DNA from: Actinocrinis sp046724665 | GTDB lineage: Bacteria; Actinomycetota; Actinomycetes; Streptomycetales; Catenulisporaceae | Length of the DNA: 30,065 bases | Direction: 5' to 3' | Assembly (NCBI GenBank): GCA_046724665.1 | Contig: JBKOWZ010000019.1 | Span: 1 to 30,065 of the forward strand | Part shown: positions 21,487 through 29,392 of the stretch, piece after piece | How positions within the stretch are numbered: the first letter of the stretch is position 1 | Layout: the number at the start of each line of letters is the position of its first letter | The notes under the pieces: model-generated | Seen by the model: only the letters and a program-made list of their open reading frames with translations | Told to the model about the DNA's origin: nothing | The model's database searches: none | Made by a program: the position numbers and the translations under genes

Positions 21487-22281
21487 TCAGTCAGCCTCTC
21501 GACCGATGTCCGGGATCAGGTCGGCGATCGACTTCACGATCCGCGACGGCCGGTAAGGGAACCGATCGACATCCGCCCGTTGAGTGATGCCCGTCATCAC
21601 CAGGATCGTCTCGAGTCCGGCCTCGATGCCGCACTTGATGTCCGTGTCCATCCGGTCGCCGATCATCGCGGTCGTCTCCGAATGAGCCGCGATCTTGTTC
21701 AGGCCCTCGCGCATCATCACCGGATTCGGCTTGCCCACGAAGTACGGCTCGACCCCGGTAGCTCGGGTGATCAGCGCCGCGACCGAGCCGCAGGCCGGAA
21801 GCGCGCCCTCCAGCGAGGGCCCGGTGGCGTCCGGGTTGGTGGCGATGAACCGCGACCCGCCATCGATCAGCCGGATCGCCCGAGTGATCGCCTCGAAGCT
21901 GTAGGTCCGGGTCTCGCCGAGCACGACGTAGTCGGGCTGGTTCTCGGAGAGGGTGTAGCCGGCCTCGTGCAACGCCGTGGTCAGGCCCGCCTCGCCGACC
22001 ACGTAGGCCGAGCCGCCGGGCCGCTGCGAGTGCAGGAAGTTCGCAGTGGCCAGCGCCGAAGTCCAGATCGACTCCTCCGGCAGGTCGATCCCGGTGGAGA
22101 GCAGCCTGGCGCGCAGGTCCCGTGGCGTGTAGATCGAGTTGTTCGTCAGCACCAGGAACGGCGTGCCGAAGTCACGCAGCTTGCGGATGAACTCGTCCGC
22201 CCCGGGGATCATGTTGCCCTCGTGGATCAGGACGCCGTCCATGTCCGTCAGCCAGGTCGTCACCGGCTTGCGGTAATTCAC
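21487..22281 (-). CDS. HAD-IIA (NagD-like) sugar phosphatase
   Basis: This encodes 264 residues from GTG 22281, with GGAAGGAG 7 bases upstream. It is a haloacid dehalogenase phosphatase. Motif I DMDGVLIHEG has nucleophile Asp13 and general acid Asp15. Motif II is LTNNS, motif III is the Lys of VGKPNP, and motif IV is MIGDRMDTDIKCGIEAG. The large C2-type cap between motifs II and III places it in subfamily IIA with NagD, AraL and the p-nitrophenyl phosphatases. NagD dephosphorylates nucleotides and sugar phosphates. Its position one gene away from the putative GlcNAc-6-phosphate enzyme is suggestive, but the two are on opposite strands and about 1 kb apart. Confidence 0.94.
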   Translation of the reverse strand: MNYRKPVTTWLTDMDGVLIHEGNMIPGADEFIRKLRDFGTPFLVLTNNSIYTPRDLRARLLSTGIDLPEESIWTSALATANFLHSQRPGGSAYVVGEAGLTTALHEAGYTLSENQPDYVVLGETRTYSFEAITRAIRLIDGGSRFIATNPDATGPSLEGALPACGSVAALITRATGVEPYFVGKPNPVMMREGLNKIAAHSETTAMIGDRMDTDIKCGIEAGLETILVMTGITQRADVDRFPYRPSRIVKSIADLIPDIGREAD

Positions 22282-22711
22282 GTTCCAGCTCCTTCCGGCC
22301 GCCGGGCGGGTCCCGACGGACTGGTGAAGGACACGCTGAGAGGTAGCGTGTTGCTTCGGTGCTCATCATCTCGTGTCCGGCCGCGCGGATAGGCGAGGCC
22401 GTTCGGATGCTGGAATGGCTGGACACCGGAACAGACCTGGATCGTGGGCGGCTGCGCCACGACAATGTGGCACAGCCTGCAAAAGGATTGACGCCGGTAC
22501 GCGTGTCGCCTCTCGGCGAGTGGCACAGCGCGGTTCCAGCCGTACGGTATTCCGCGCCGGCAATAGGTGAGGCCCGGGGACATCGTACGTACCGGCCTAC
22601 CGAGGCTAACACACACGAGTCGCCTCGCGCCGCATCTGTGACTGCGCCAGTACTCTCACATAGTGCGGACTCAGCCGTTCACGCCGACGGTCCGTAGCGC
22701 GTCGCCTCTCA
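22282..22711. other. Intergenic region between HAD phosphatase and MgtC-family genes
   Basis: About 430 bases. A frame on the plus strand (22359-22697) has no ribosome site or family likeness and was not accepted. I see no tRNA, terminator or repeat that stands out. Confidence 0.5.
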
Positions 22712-23003
22712 CTAACGAGTAGCTGCTCGAGACGCCGTCGCCGCCGCTTCGATCACCTGGTCCGCGACGATATCCGTCTCGATCGCCTGCTTCGCAAGCT
22801 CCGGGATCGAACCGGCGTCTCGATGACCTCCGTCGTTGCGCTCCGTGCCACCTTCGCGGCCGCCTTCCTCGCGACCACTGCCTCCGTGACCGCCGTCTCC
22901 GCGGGCGTCGTCTCCGCGACCGCTGTCTCCGCGGGCGTCGTCCTCGGGACCGTCGTCTCCGCGACCACCGCCACCGCGGCCGCCATCTGCGCGGGCGTCG
23001 TCT
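22712..23003 (-). pseudogene. Original C-terminal tail of the MgtC-family gene, out of frame by one base
   Basis: Reading in the next frame from about 23003 to a TAG at 22714-22712 gives a coherent tail. It has repeated GRGDDARGD/DDARADGGRGGG units, then NDGGHRDAGSIPELAKQAI, then ETDIVADQVIEAAATASRAA. The frame as sequenced instead runs into Arg/Ser-rich sequence with AGA, AGG and ATA codons, which are rare in such genomes. One C is missing on the plus strand at about 23003 (TCTCGCG here, TCTCCGCG in the other repeat units). Restoring it joins the frames and gives 288 residues. Confidence 0.75.
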
Positions 23004-23577
23004 CGCGACCGCCTTCTCCGCGCGCGTCGTCTTCGCGGCCGAAGACGGCCGACGACAGATCCTTGACCGCGGCCGCCTCAGTCTCGATCTCGTGCGCGAT
23101 CGCCTTCTCGACTCCGCGCAACCCGAAGCGGACGTGGTCGTCGTGGTGGAAGTAGGGCTCCCAGCGCCGTGCGTCCAGCAGCCGGAACAGCGGGAGGTGC
23201 CTGATCTCCAGGCTTACGAACACGGTGGCCGCGGCGATGGCCGCCAGCCAGACATGTCCGACGCCCGCAGCAGCTCCGATCGCTGCCGCGGCGAAGATCG
23301 AGGCCGCGGTGGTGACGCCGTGCAGGATCTCCTTGTCCTGCATCGCCTGTCGGAAGCAGAGCCCGCCGCCGATGAAACCGATACCCGTCACGGCGCCGCC
23401 GAGCACCGCCGGAGAGGACAACGAGAGGGTGCCGATGAGCGCCGTCCCCGCTCCCACGAGGGAGAAGGTCCGGTCGCCGGCGGGCGCGCCGCGCACTGCT
23501 CGCTCGAACCCCAGCACGAAGGTCAGTCCCCAGCCAACCAACACTCGTGTGATCAAGTCCAGCTCGGTGACGTGCAC
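22753..23577 (-). CDS. MgtC/SapB-family membrane protein (as sequenced, frameshifted tail)
   Basis: The start is taken as GTG 23577 (MHVTELDLITRVLVGWGLTFVLGFERAVRG), because the GGGAGG lies 9 bases before it and an ATG 6 codons upstream contains that ribosome site. Residues 1-130 are the MgtC/SapB membrane domain with about five helices and the family motif GFERAVRG, then TGIGFIGGGLCFRQ, then GVTTAASIFAAAAIGAAAG. MgtC proteins help bacteria cope with low magnesium, and some inhibit the F1Fo ATP synthase; the mechanism in actinomycetes is unclear. Residues from about 175 on are a repeat tail. As sequenced it continues as TTPAETAVAE repeats and an Arg/Ser-rich end, but this is very likely a frameshift product (see the tail feature). 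Confidence 0.88.
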   Translation of the reverse strand: MHVTELDLITRVLVGWGLTFVLGFERAVRGAPAGDRTFSLVGAGTALIGTLSLSSPAVLGGAVTGIGFIGGGLCFRQAMQDKEILHGVTTAASIFAAAAIGAAAGVGHVWLAAIAAATVFVSLEIRHLPLFRLLDARRWEPYFHHDDHVRFGLRGVEKAIAHEIETEAAAVKDLSSAVFGREDDARGEGGRETTPAQMAAAVAVVAETTVPRTTPAETAVAETTPAETAVTEAVVARKAAAKVARSATTEVIETPVRSRSLRSRRSRRISSRTR

Positions 23578-23889
23578 CGCCTCTCGCCTCCCCATACCGC
23601 TGGTGCGTTGTCAACTGACGGACGTTCAATCACCAGACGTCGCGGTCCAGCAGTCTAGGGTCAGCCCCGATCTCGTATGCCAACATCTCGCATATCGAGT
23701 ACCGCATACCGGCCTCCGCACAGCCCGGCCCTACACGGTCCTACACAGTGCACCCGTGAATCTTGCACACCGGCTCCCGGTACCCGGCCTCCACCGCCCG
23801 AAGGTGTGGCGATGGCGCGCACACGTTCCAGTTGGTGCAGTAGGTCGGACGCGGGCCATGTCGGCTTCGGACCGGTACACTGCCGTCAC
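23578..23889. promoter_or_regulatory. Divergent promoter region of MgtC-family gene and guaB1
   Basis: About 310 bases separate the two divergent starts. A -10 element TACACT (23876-23881) ends 8 bases before the guaB1 GTG, implying a leaderless mRNA. No clear promoter for the MgtC-family gene was identified. Confidence 0.55.
23876..23881 (+). promoter_or_regulatory. -10 element of a probably leaderless guaB1 transcript
   Basis: TACACT ends 8 bases before the GTG at 23890 and no ribosome site precedes that codon. This is the same layout as at map. No strong -35 is seen. Confidence 0.6.
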
Positions 23890-25326
23890 GTGCGCTTCCT
23901 GAATGATTCGACCCCGCAGTACGACCTCACCTACGACGACGTCTTCATGGTGCCTGCGCGGTCTGACGTAGGCTCGAGGCTCGGCGTCGATCTCAGAACG
24001 CCAGATGCGTCCGGTACCACCATCCCGCTGGTGGTCGCCAACATGACCGCCGTCGCGGGCCGCCGGATGGCGGAGACCGTGGCACGGCGCGGCGGACTTG
24101 TGGTCATCCCGCAGGACATCCCGCTCGATGTGGTCACCGACGTCATCGATTGGGTCAAGGCGCGGCACACCGTCTACGACACCCCGATCACCGTCCGCCC
24201 CACAGACACTGTGGGCGACTTGCTCAACCTCCTTCCGAAACGTGCCCACGGCGCGGCCGTCGTGGTCGAGGACGGCCGTCCCGTCGGCGTGGTCACCGAG
24301 GCCGACTGCGCTGCCGTTGACCGGTTCACGCAGCTCAGCCAGGTCATGTCACGCGATCCGCTCACTGTGCCGAACGGCGTCGAGCCCGAAGAAGCCTTCA
24401 ACCGCCTGAACGAGGGCCACTTCCGCCTCGCCCCCGTGGTCGGCGACGATGGCCTACTCACCGGCCTACTGACCCGGCAGGCCGCGCTACGCGCGACGCT
24501 GTACGAGCCCGCCGTGGACGCGTCCGGCCGACTGCGCATCTCGGCCGCGATCGGCATCAACGGTGACTCCGTCGGCCGGGCCAAGGCCCTGCTGGACGCC
24601 GGCGTGGACGTGCTGGTCGTTGACACCGCACACGGCCACCAGGAAAAGATGATCAGCGTCCTCTCCGCAGTGCGCGCGCTGAATCCGCAGGTCCCCATCG
24701 TCGCGGGCAATGTGGTCTCCGCCGAAGGAGTCCGCGACCTGGTCGCCGCCGGCGCAGACATCGTCAAGGTCGGTGTCGGCCCCGGAGCGATGTGCACGAC
24801 TCGGATGATGACCGGCGTGGGACGCCCTCAGTTCTCTGCCGTGCTCGAGTGCGCAGCGCAAGCGCGTGCACTCGGCAAGCACGTCTGGGCCGACGGCGGA
24901 GTACGCCACCCCCGCGATGTCGCCTTGGCTCTGGCGGCGGGTGCGTCGAACGTGATGATCGGTTCTTGGTTCGCGGGTACGTATGAGTCTCCAGGTGACC
25001 TCCAGTTCGATGGCGACGGCAGGCCGTACAAGGTGAACTTCGGAATGGCTTCCGCTCGCGCGGTGCGGCTTCGCACCGCCGACGACTCTCCTTTCCAGCA
25101 AGCGCGCAAGGCGATTTTCGAGGAAGGCATTTCGGCCTCCCGGATGTATCTCGATCCGCTACGGCCCGGCGTGGAGGATCTCATCGACTCGATCGTGGCT
25201 GGCGTTCGGTCCGCGTGTACCTATGCGGGCGCGCGCTCCGTTGACGAGTTCTATGAGCGAGCAGTCATCGGAATTCAGAGCGCCGCCGGCTTCAGCGAGG
25301 GCAAACCGCTGCACACCAGTTGGTAG
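23890..25326 (+). CDS. guaB1: GuaB1-type IMP dehydrogenase-family protein, probable GMP reductase
   Basis: This encodes 478 residues from GTG 23890 (MRFLNDSTPQYDLTYDDVFMVP). Extending upstream in the same frame would run through promoter-like sequence. The barrel has two CBS domains inserted at about residues 95-215. The catalytic loop is VGVGPGAMCTTRMMTGVG, with the reactive Cys. It lacks the long flap of true IMP dehydrogenase but keeps AGNVVSAEGVRDL, then ADIVKVG. Annotation pipelines call it GuaB1 IMP dehydrogenase. In mycobacteria GuaB1 was shown to be a GMP reductase, converting GMP to IMP with NADPH for purine salvage. The CBS pair likely senses purine nucleotides. The gene is followed by a strong terminator. 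Confidence 0.94.
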   Translation: MRFLNDSTPQYDLTYDDVFMVPARSDVGSRLGVDLRTPDASGTTIPLVVANMTAVAGRRMAETVARRGGLVVIPQDIPLDVVTDVIDWVKARHTVYDTPITVRPTDTVGDLLNLLPKRAHGAAVVVEDGRPVGVVTEADCAAVDRFTQLSQVMSRDPLTVPNGVEPEEAFNRLNEGHFRLAPVVGDDGLLTGLLTRQAALRATLYEPAVDASGRLRISAAIGINGDSVGRAKALLDAGVDVLVVDTAHGHQEKMISVLSAVRALNPQVPIVAGNVVSAEGVRDLVAAGADIVKVGVGPGAMCTTRMMTGVGRPQFSAVLECAAQARALGKHVWADGGVRHPRDVALALAAGASNVMIGSWFAGTYESPGDLQFDGDGRPYKVNFGMASARAVRLRTADDSPFQQARKAIFEEGISASRMYLDPLRPGVEDLIDSIVAGVRSACTYAGARSVDEFYERAVIGIQSAAGFSEGKPLHTSW

Positions 25327-25354
25327 ATGGCTGCTCTGATGTGGAGCGCAGTCC

Positions 25355-25385
25355 GTGCGGGGCGAGCGGCCGTCCCGCCCCGCAC
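25355..25385 (+). terminator. Intrinsic terminator after guaB1
   Basis: GTGCGGGGCG (25355-25364) pairs perfectly with CGCCCCGCAC (25376-25385) around an 11-base loop, 28 bases after the guaB1 stop. There is no long T-run, as is usual in actinomycetes. It may also serve the convergent Ig-like gene. Confidence 0.8.
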
Positions 25386-25464
25386 GTCTAGCGCCTCCGC
25401 GCTCGCCGGAGTTGATGCCGTCACATAACCGCTTCGACGGCGATCGCGCCCGGGCGACGCAGCG

Positions 25465-25911
25465 CTAGCTCACTGTGAAGGTGACCGGCGCCGACTGGCT
25501 TGCGTTGTAGTTGCTGTCACCGCTGTATGAAGCGGCTGCCGTGTGATTGCCCGGCTTCAGCGTGAGCTTCTCGATCGCGCGGCCATGGGAGATCTTGACC
25601 GGGGGAAGCGACTTGCCGTCCACGACGAAGGTGACTGCTCCGGTTTCAGCGGGGCGGCGATGGCTCATGCCGTGGGGGTTCTGCTGATTCGGCCCCTGGT
25701 CAGTCGTTGGCCCTGCGGGCGGTTTCGCGATGCTCACCCTCGCGGAGAGCAGAATGCCCTCGCCTCCCTCCGCATTCTTGGGCACGTGCACGCGGGTCAC
25801 GGTCTGCTGGTGCGGAGTCGGGTCGCCATCCGCCGCGAAGGCGATTGCCGGCGCGATCGCCAAGCCACCGATCGTCGTCAGGACCAGGGCACGAGTGAAC
25901 GCTCGGGACAT
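25465..25911 (-). CDS. Secreted protein with a single bacterial Ig-like domain
   Basis: This encodes 148 residues from ATG 25911, with AAGGAGG 6 bases upstream. Residues 1-27 are a Sec signal peptide (MSRAFTRALVLTTIGGLAIA, cleaved after AFA). A Pro/Gln/Asn-rich linker follows. Residues 90-148 form one Big_3_5-type Ig-like domain: GAVTFVVDGKSLPPVKISHG, then LTLKPGNHTAAASYSGD, then SNYNASQSAPVTFTVS. Such domains usually occur in long arrays of surface proteins or with enzymes, so a one-domain secreted protein is a small extracellular module of unknown partner. There is no sortase motif or lipobox. Its upstream region has an unusual AT-rich palindrome and, further up, a 65-bp tandem array. Confidence 0.88.
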   Translation of the reverse strand: MSRAFTRALVLTTIGGLAIAPAIAFAADGDPTPHQQTVTRVHVPKNAEGGEGILLSARVSIAKPPAGPTTDQGPNQQNPHGMSHRRPAETGAVTFVVDGKSLPPVKISHGRAIEKLTLKPGNHTAAASYSGDSNYNASQSAPVTFTVS

Positions 25912-26016
25912 AGTGGACCTCCTTGTGCGTCGCCGCTGCCACGGGTGGCTCCCGTGAGGTTCAGCGCGACGTGATCAACAGTGCCAGGAGATCGCATCTG
26001 GCGAATCCGTAAAATG

Positions 26017-26033
26017 GCGTATTTTTTCTACGC
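26017..26033. promoter_or_regulatory. 17-bp inverted repeat with A/T core upstream of Ig-like gene
   Basis: GCGTA and TACGC flank a 7-base core with six consecutive T residues, about 105 bases upstream of the Ig-like start. It is conspicuous in this GC-rich DNA and could be an operator or promoter element. Confidence 0.45.
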
Positions 26034-26204
26034 AGTAGTGACGAGGCCATGTGGGTTACCTAGCAGATAATCACACTGCGCTAGAAGAACGGGAGAGTGG
26101 GATTGCTGGCAGTTTGAAGTGGTGATGGATAGCACAGCGCCTGGATTGCCAGCCGATGGGAGTGGCGCCACGGACGGACGACGTCATGTTGGTTTGGGGG
26201 AAGA

Positions 26205-26570
26205 ACTGGGGCGCGTATTGCGCGGGCCAAAGGCGGACGGGTTGGCGAAGTGATGATCGCGTGAGATGGGAAGGAGTGTATTGCGCGGGACTGGACGGTG
26301 GACGGGTTGGTGAAGTAGTGGTCAGCTGAGGTGGGAGGGAGCGTATTGCGCGGGACTGGGCGGCGGACGGAGTGGTGAAGTGGTGTTTGCGTGGGATGGG
26401 AGGGAGCGTATTGCGCGGAATTCGACGGCGAATGGAGTGGTGAAGTGGTGGTCGTGTGAGGCAGGAGGGCGCATATTGCGCGGGATTGGATGGCGGGTGG
26501 GGTTGGCGAATTGGTGTTGGTGTTAGATGGGGGCGAGTGGATATCGTGCGGGGAAATAAGGTGGAGAGCA
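26205..26570. repeat. Five-copy ~65-bp tandem array (minisatellite or iteron-like)
   Basis: The core TATTGCGCGG starts at 26216, 26279, 26344, 26409 and 26474, spacings of 63, 65, 65 and 65 bases. A decayed sixth copy lies near 26540. Each unit has a second conserved block near GGTGAAGTGGTG. The plus strand is strongly G-rich and C-poor, unlike surrounding DNA. The array lies downstream of ctaG and upstream of the Ig-like gene (both minus strand). Several copies place GCGC on both sides of GTATT. Confidence 0.88.
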
Positions 26571-26760
26571 GCTTCGGTGTTGAATGCTGAGGGAAGGCAC
26601 GGCCTTGGCTGCGGCGGAAGCTATCTGGCCGTTGTTAGGGAGCAACGGCCAGCGCGTGGCGGATGACCTCGGGCTGTTGCGTGATGTGAACGGCCGACCA
26701 TTTGCCGTGTGTGTGGTCGTTGGTGGGGATGGGTGGGACGGGCACGTTGCCAGGTGCTGG

Positions 26761-27804
26761 TCAGCTCTCGCTGCCTGGGCCTGGAGTGGGGAATCCGAAC
26801 CGCTTGGCGAACCTGGGGTCCGACTCCCACCACGGGCGCAGGTGCCCCTCCGGGAGCGCCTCTTCGTCGGCGCCTTGTGCGCCTGGCGCGTGCTGGACCA
26901 CTTCGAGCGCGTCGAGCAGCGTGTCTACGACAGCCGCTTCCTGACGGTCTTCGCGGAACATGCGTCGCCAGAGGGCACCGATGAACGGTAGGCCGGCCAG
27001 GTCGCCGATCACCCAGATCGCTCCGCCGCCGATGAGCTGGTCTTGGTGGAACGTCATACCCCACGGGCGGGCGAGCGCTGTGTAGTAGTCCAGCGCGACC
27101 GTGTAGCTGCCCCACATCAGGATGATGCCGAGCGCACCATCCGTTACCGCCTCGGCGAATGTGATCCATACCGACACGAGGTGGGGGTACTCGTGCGGCA
27201 CCGGGTCCACGCGTAGACGTGTCCAGTAGTAGTAATAGCCGACTGCTACCAGGGTGAACCTGAGTAGCTCGTTCTGGAAGTCGCTGCGCATCGCGGCCTC
27301 GAACCACGGCGTGAGGTACACCAGGAACGGTGTGCTCATGAACACGATCGATACCGTGGCCGGGAACGCGACGATTTGTGCGGGACGGCTGTGCAGGATG
27401 CCGTTGATCCACCCATGGACACGCTCGGAGCAGTTCGCCAACAGGAGGGTTAGCGGGGCACCGAGCGCCAGGAGCATCGGCACAACCATGATCAGCAGTG
27501 TGTTCTGCACCGCTCGCGGCCAGAACAGGGTCCGCTCGTACGCTCCGAGGAACGACATCGAGACGAATGCGAAGAGCCCGAGCCCTGTCAGGAACAGCGC
27601 CGTCTCACTGAACCGCCACTGTCCGCCAGCCGCTTTATGCCGCCTGACGCCGATTAGGTAGAGCGTCGCTGCGGTAACGACGACGGTGAGGACCCACGGG
27701 TTGAGCGTCCACTGGGTCGCGTAGCTGGAGTTCTGTAGGGCGGGCGGCCCGGAATAGGCGCTGACCAGCGTATGCGAGCCCGCTGCGGGCAGTCCGGTCG
27801 TCAT
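26761..27804 (-). CDS. ctaG: Cytochrome c oxidase assembly protein, CtaG family
   Basis: This encodes 347 residues from ATG 27804, with GAGGTGA about 8 bases upstream. It is a caa3-type CtaG membrane protein with about eight helices: WVLTVVVTAATLYLIGV, ETALFLTGLGLFAFVSM, NTLLIMVVPMLLALGAP, IVAFPATVSIVFMST, LLRFTLVAVGYYYYW, TFAEAVTDGALGIILM and GAIWVIGDLAGLPF. Conserved His and aromatic residues (WGMTFHQDQLIGG) may handle copper. The family helps deliver copper to the CuB or CuA site of cytochrome oxidase. The cytoplasmic C-terminus (about residues 300-347) is charged, with a WWESDPRFAKRFGFP end. The oxidase genes are not in the window. Confidence 0.92.
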   Translation of the reverse strand: MTTGLPAAGSHTLVSAYSGPPALQNSSYATQWTLNPWVLTVVVTAATLYLIGVRRHKAAGGQWRFSETALFLTGLGLFAFVSMSFLGAYERTLFWPRAVQNTLLIMVVPMLLALGAPLTLLLANCSERVHGWINGILHSRPAQIVAFPATVSIVFMSTPFLVYLTPWFEAAMRSDFQNELLRFTLVAVGYYYYWTRLRVDPVPHEYPHLVSVWITFAEAVTDGALGIILMWGSYTVALDYYTALARPWGMTFHQDQLIGGGAIWVIGDLAGLPFIGALWRRMFREDRQEAAVVDTLLDALEVVQHAPGAQGADEEALPEGHLRPWWESDPRFAKRFGFPTPGPGSES

Positions 27805-28270
27805 GCGCGATCACCTCGGGCTTCCACCTGTACCCCGCACATCGTAGGCAATCGCAGGGACTGCCAGATGGTGGGGGGTGCCGTGGCTGGATGGGGAGCG
27901 CTTGGATGCCTTGGGGAGGTTCTTGGGGTGTGGGGTGGATACGGGCTATGGCTGTTCTGCTTGGGGCTAAGCATGTGTATGATTTTCGAACTATAGTTCT
28001 ACTACGGAGTTGGGCCGTCGCTCGTGCGCGGGTTTGCCAGGATTTTTCGGGATTTCCCCGCCACAGGTCTCATGAACGTGAAACAGTGGCCACTGAGACA
28101 CATGGCATTGAGACGCGGTGGCTGCGAGAGCGGCGAGGACGCCGCGGTGAGTGTGCTTCGGGGCTCGGCGGCGTTGTCGGTGGTGGCCGGTAGCGTTCTC
28201 GTCGAAACCCCAAAACCCCAAACCAGTGGTTCCCGGACCGAGGGGACCAACACACGGAGGCGAGTGAACC
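27805..28270. other. Intergenic region with the recA control region
   Basis: About 465 bases between divergent ctaG and recA. It holds an SOS box (27986-28001), a 12-bp palindrome CAGTGGCCACTG (28084-28095), and a CCCCAAAACCCC stretch (28208-28219) that puts two G4 tracts on the minus strand 50 bases before recA. No gene is seen. Confidence 0.6.
27986..28001 (+). promoter_or_regulatory. LexA-binding SOS box upstream of recA
   Basis: TCGAACTATAGTTCTA matches the actinobacterial consensus TCGAAC-N4-GTTCGA with one mismatch. It lies 270 bases upstream of the recA start, implying a long untranslated leader or a second promoter nearer the gene. Confidence 0.8.

Positions 28271-29388
<1,118 letters not shown>

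Positions 29389-29392
<4 letters not shown>

Larger units (their letters stand above)
25912..26760. other. Long intergenic region with AT-rich island and tandem array
   Basis: About 850 bases. Next to the Ig-like gene start it has an AT-rich island (about 26005-26100) with the 5-7-5 hairpin GCGTA...TACGC at 26017-26033. From about 26205 to 26570 it carries the 65-bp array. A frame at 26584-26991 on the plus strand overlaps the ctaG end and was rejected. Confidence 0.6.

Noticed and set aside
22500..22570. Possible tRNA (GGTTC-like T-arm string)
   Set aside because: No matching acceptor stem or anticodon arm could be drawn around it.
22359..22697. 112-codon plus-strand frame between HAD and MgtC-family genes
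   Set aside because: No ribosome site, no motif, ends in low-complexity polar sequence.
26205..26570. CRISPR array
   Set aside because: Repeats are degenerate over their whole length, with no constant short repeat and unique spacers, and no cas genes are nearby.
26584..26991. 135-codon plus-strand frame
   Set aside because: Its second half is antisense to the end of ctaG and the first half lies in repeat-like G-rich DNA.
28205..28223. Telomere-like CCCCAAAACCCC
   Set aside because: Only two C4 tracts, internal and next to recA; resemblance to ciliate telomeres is coincidence.
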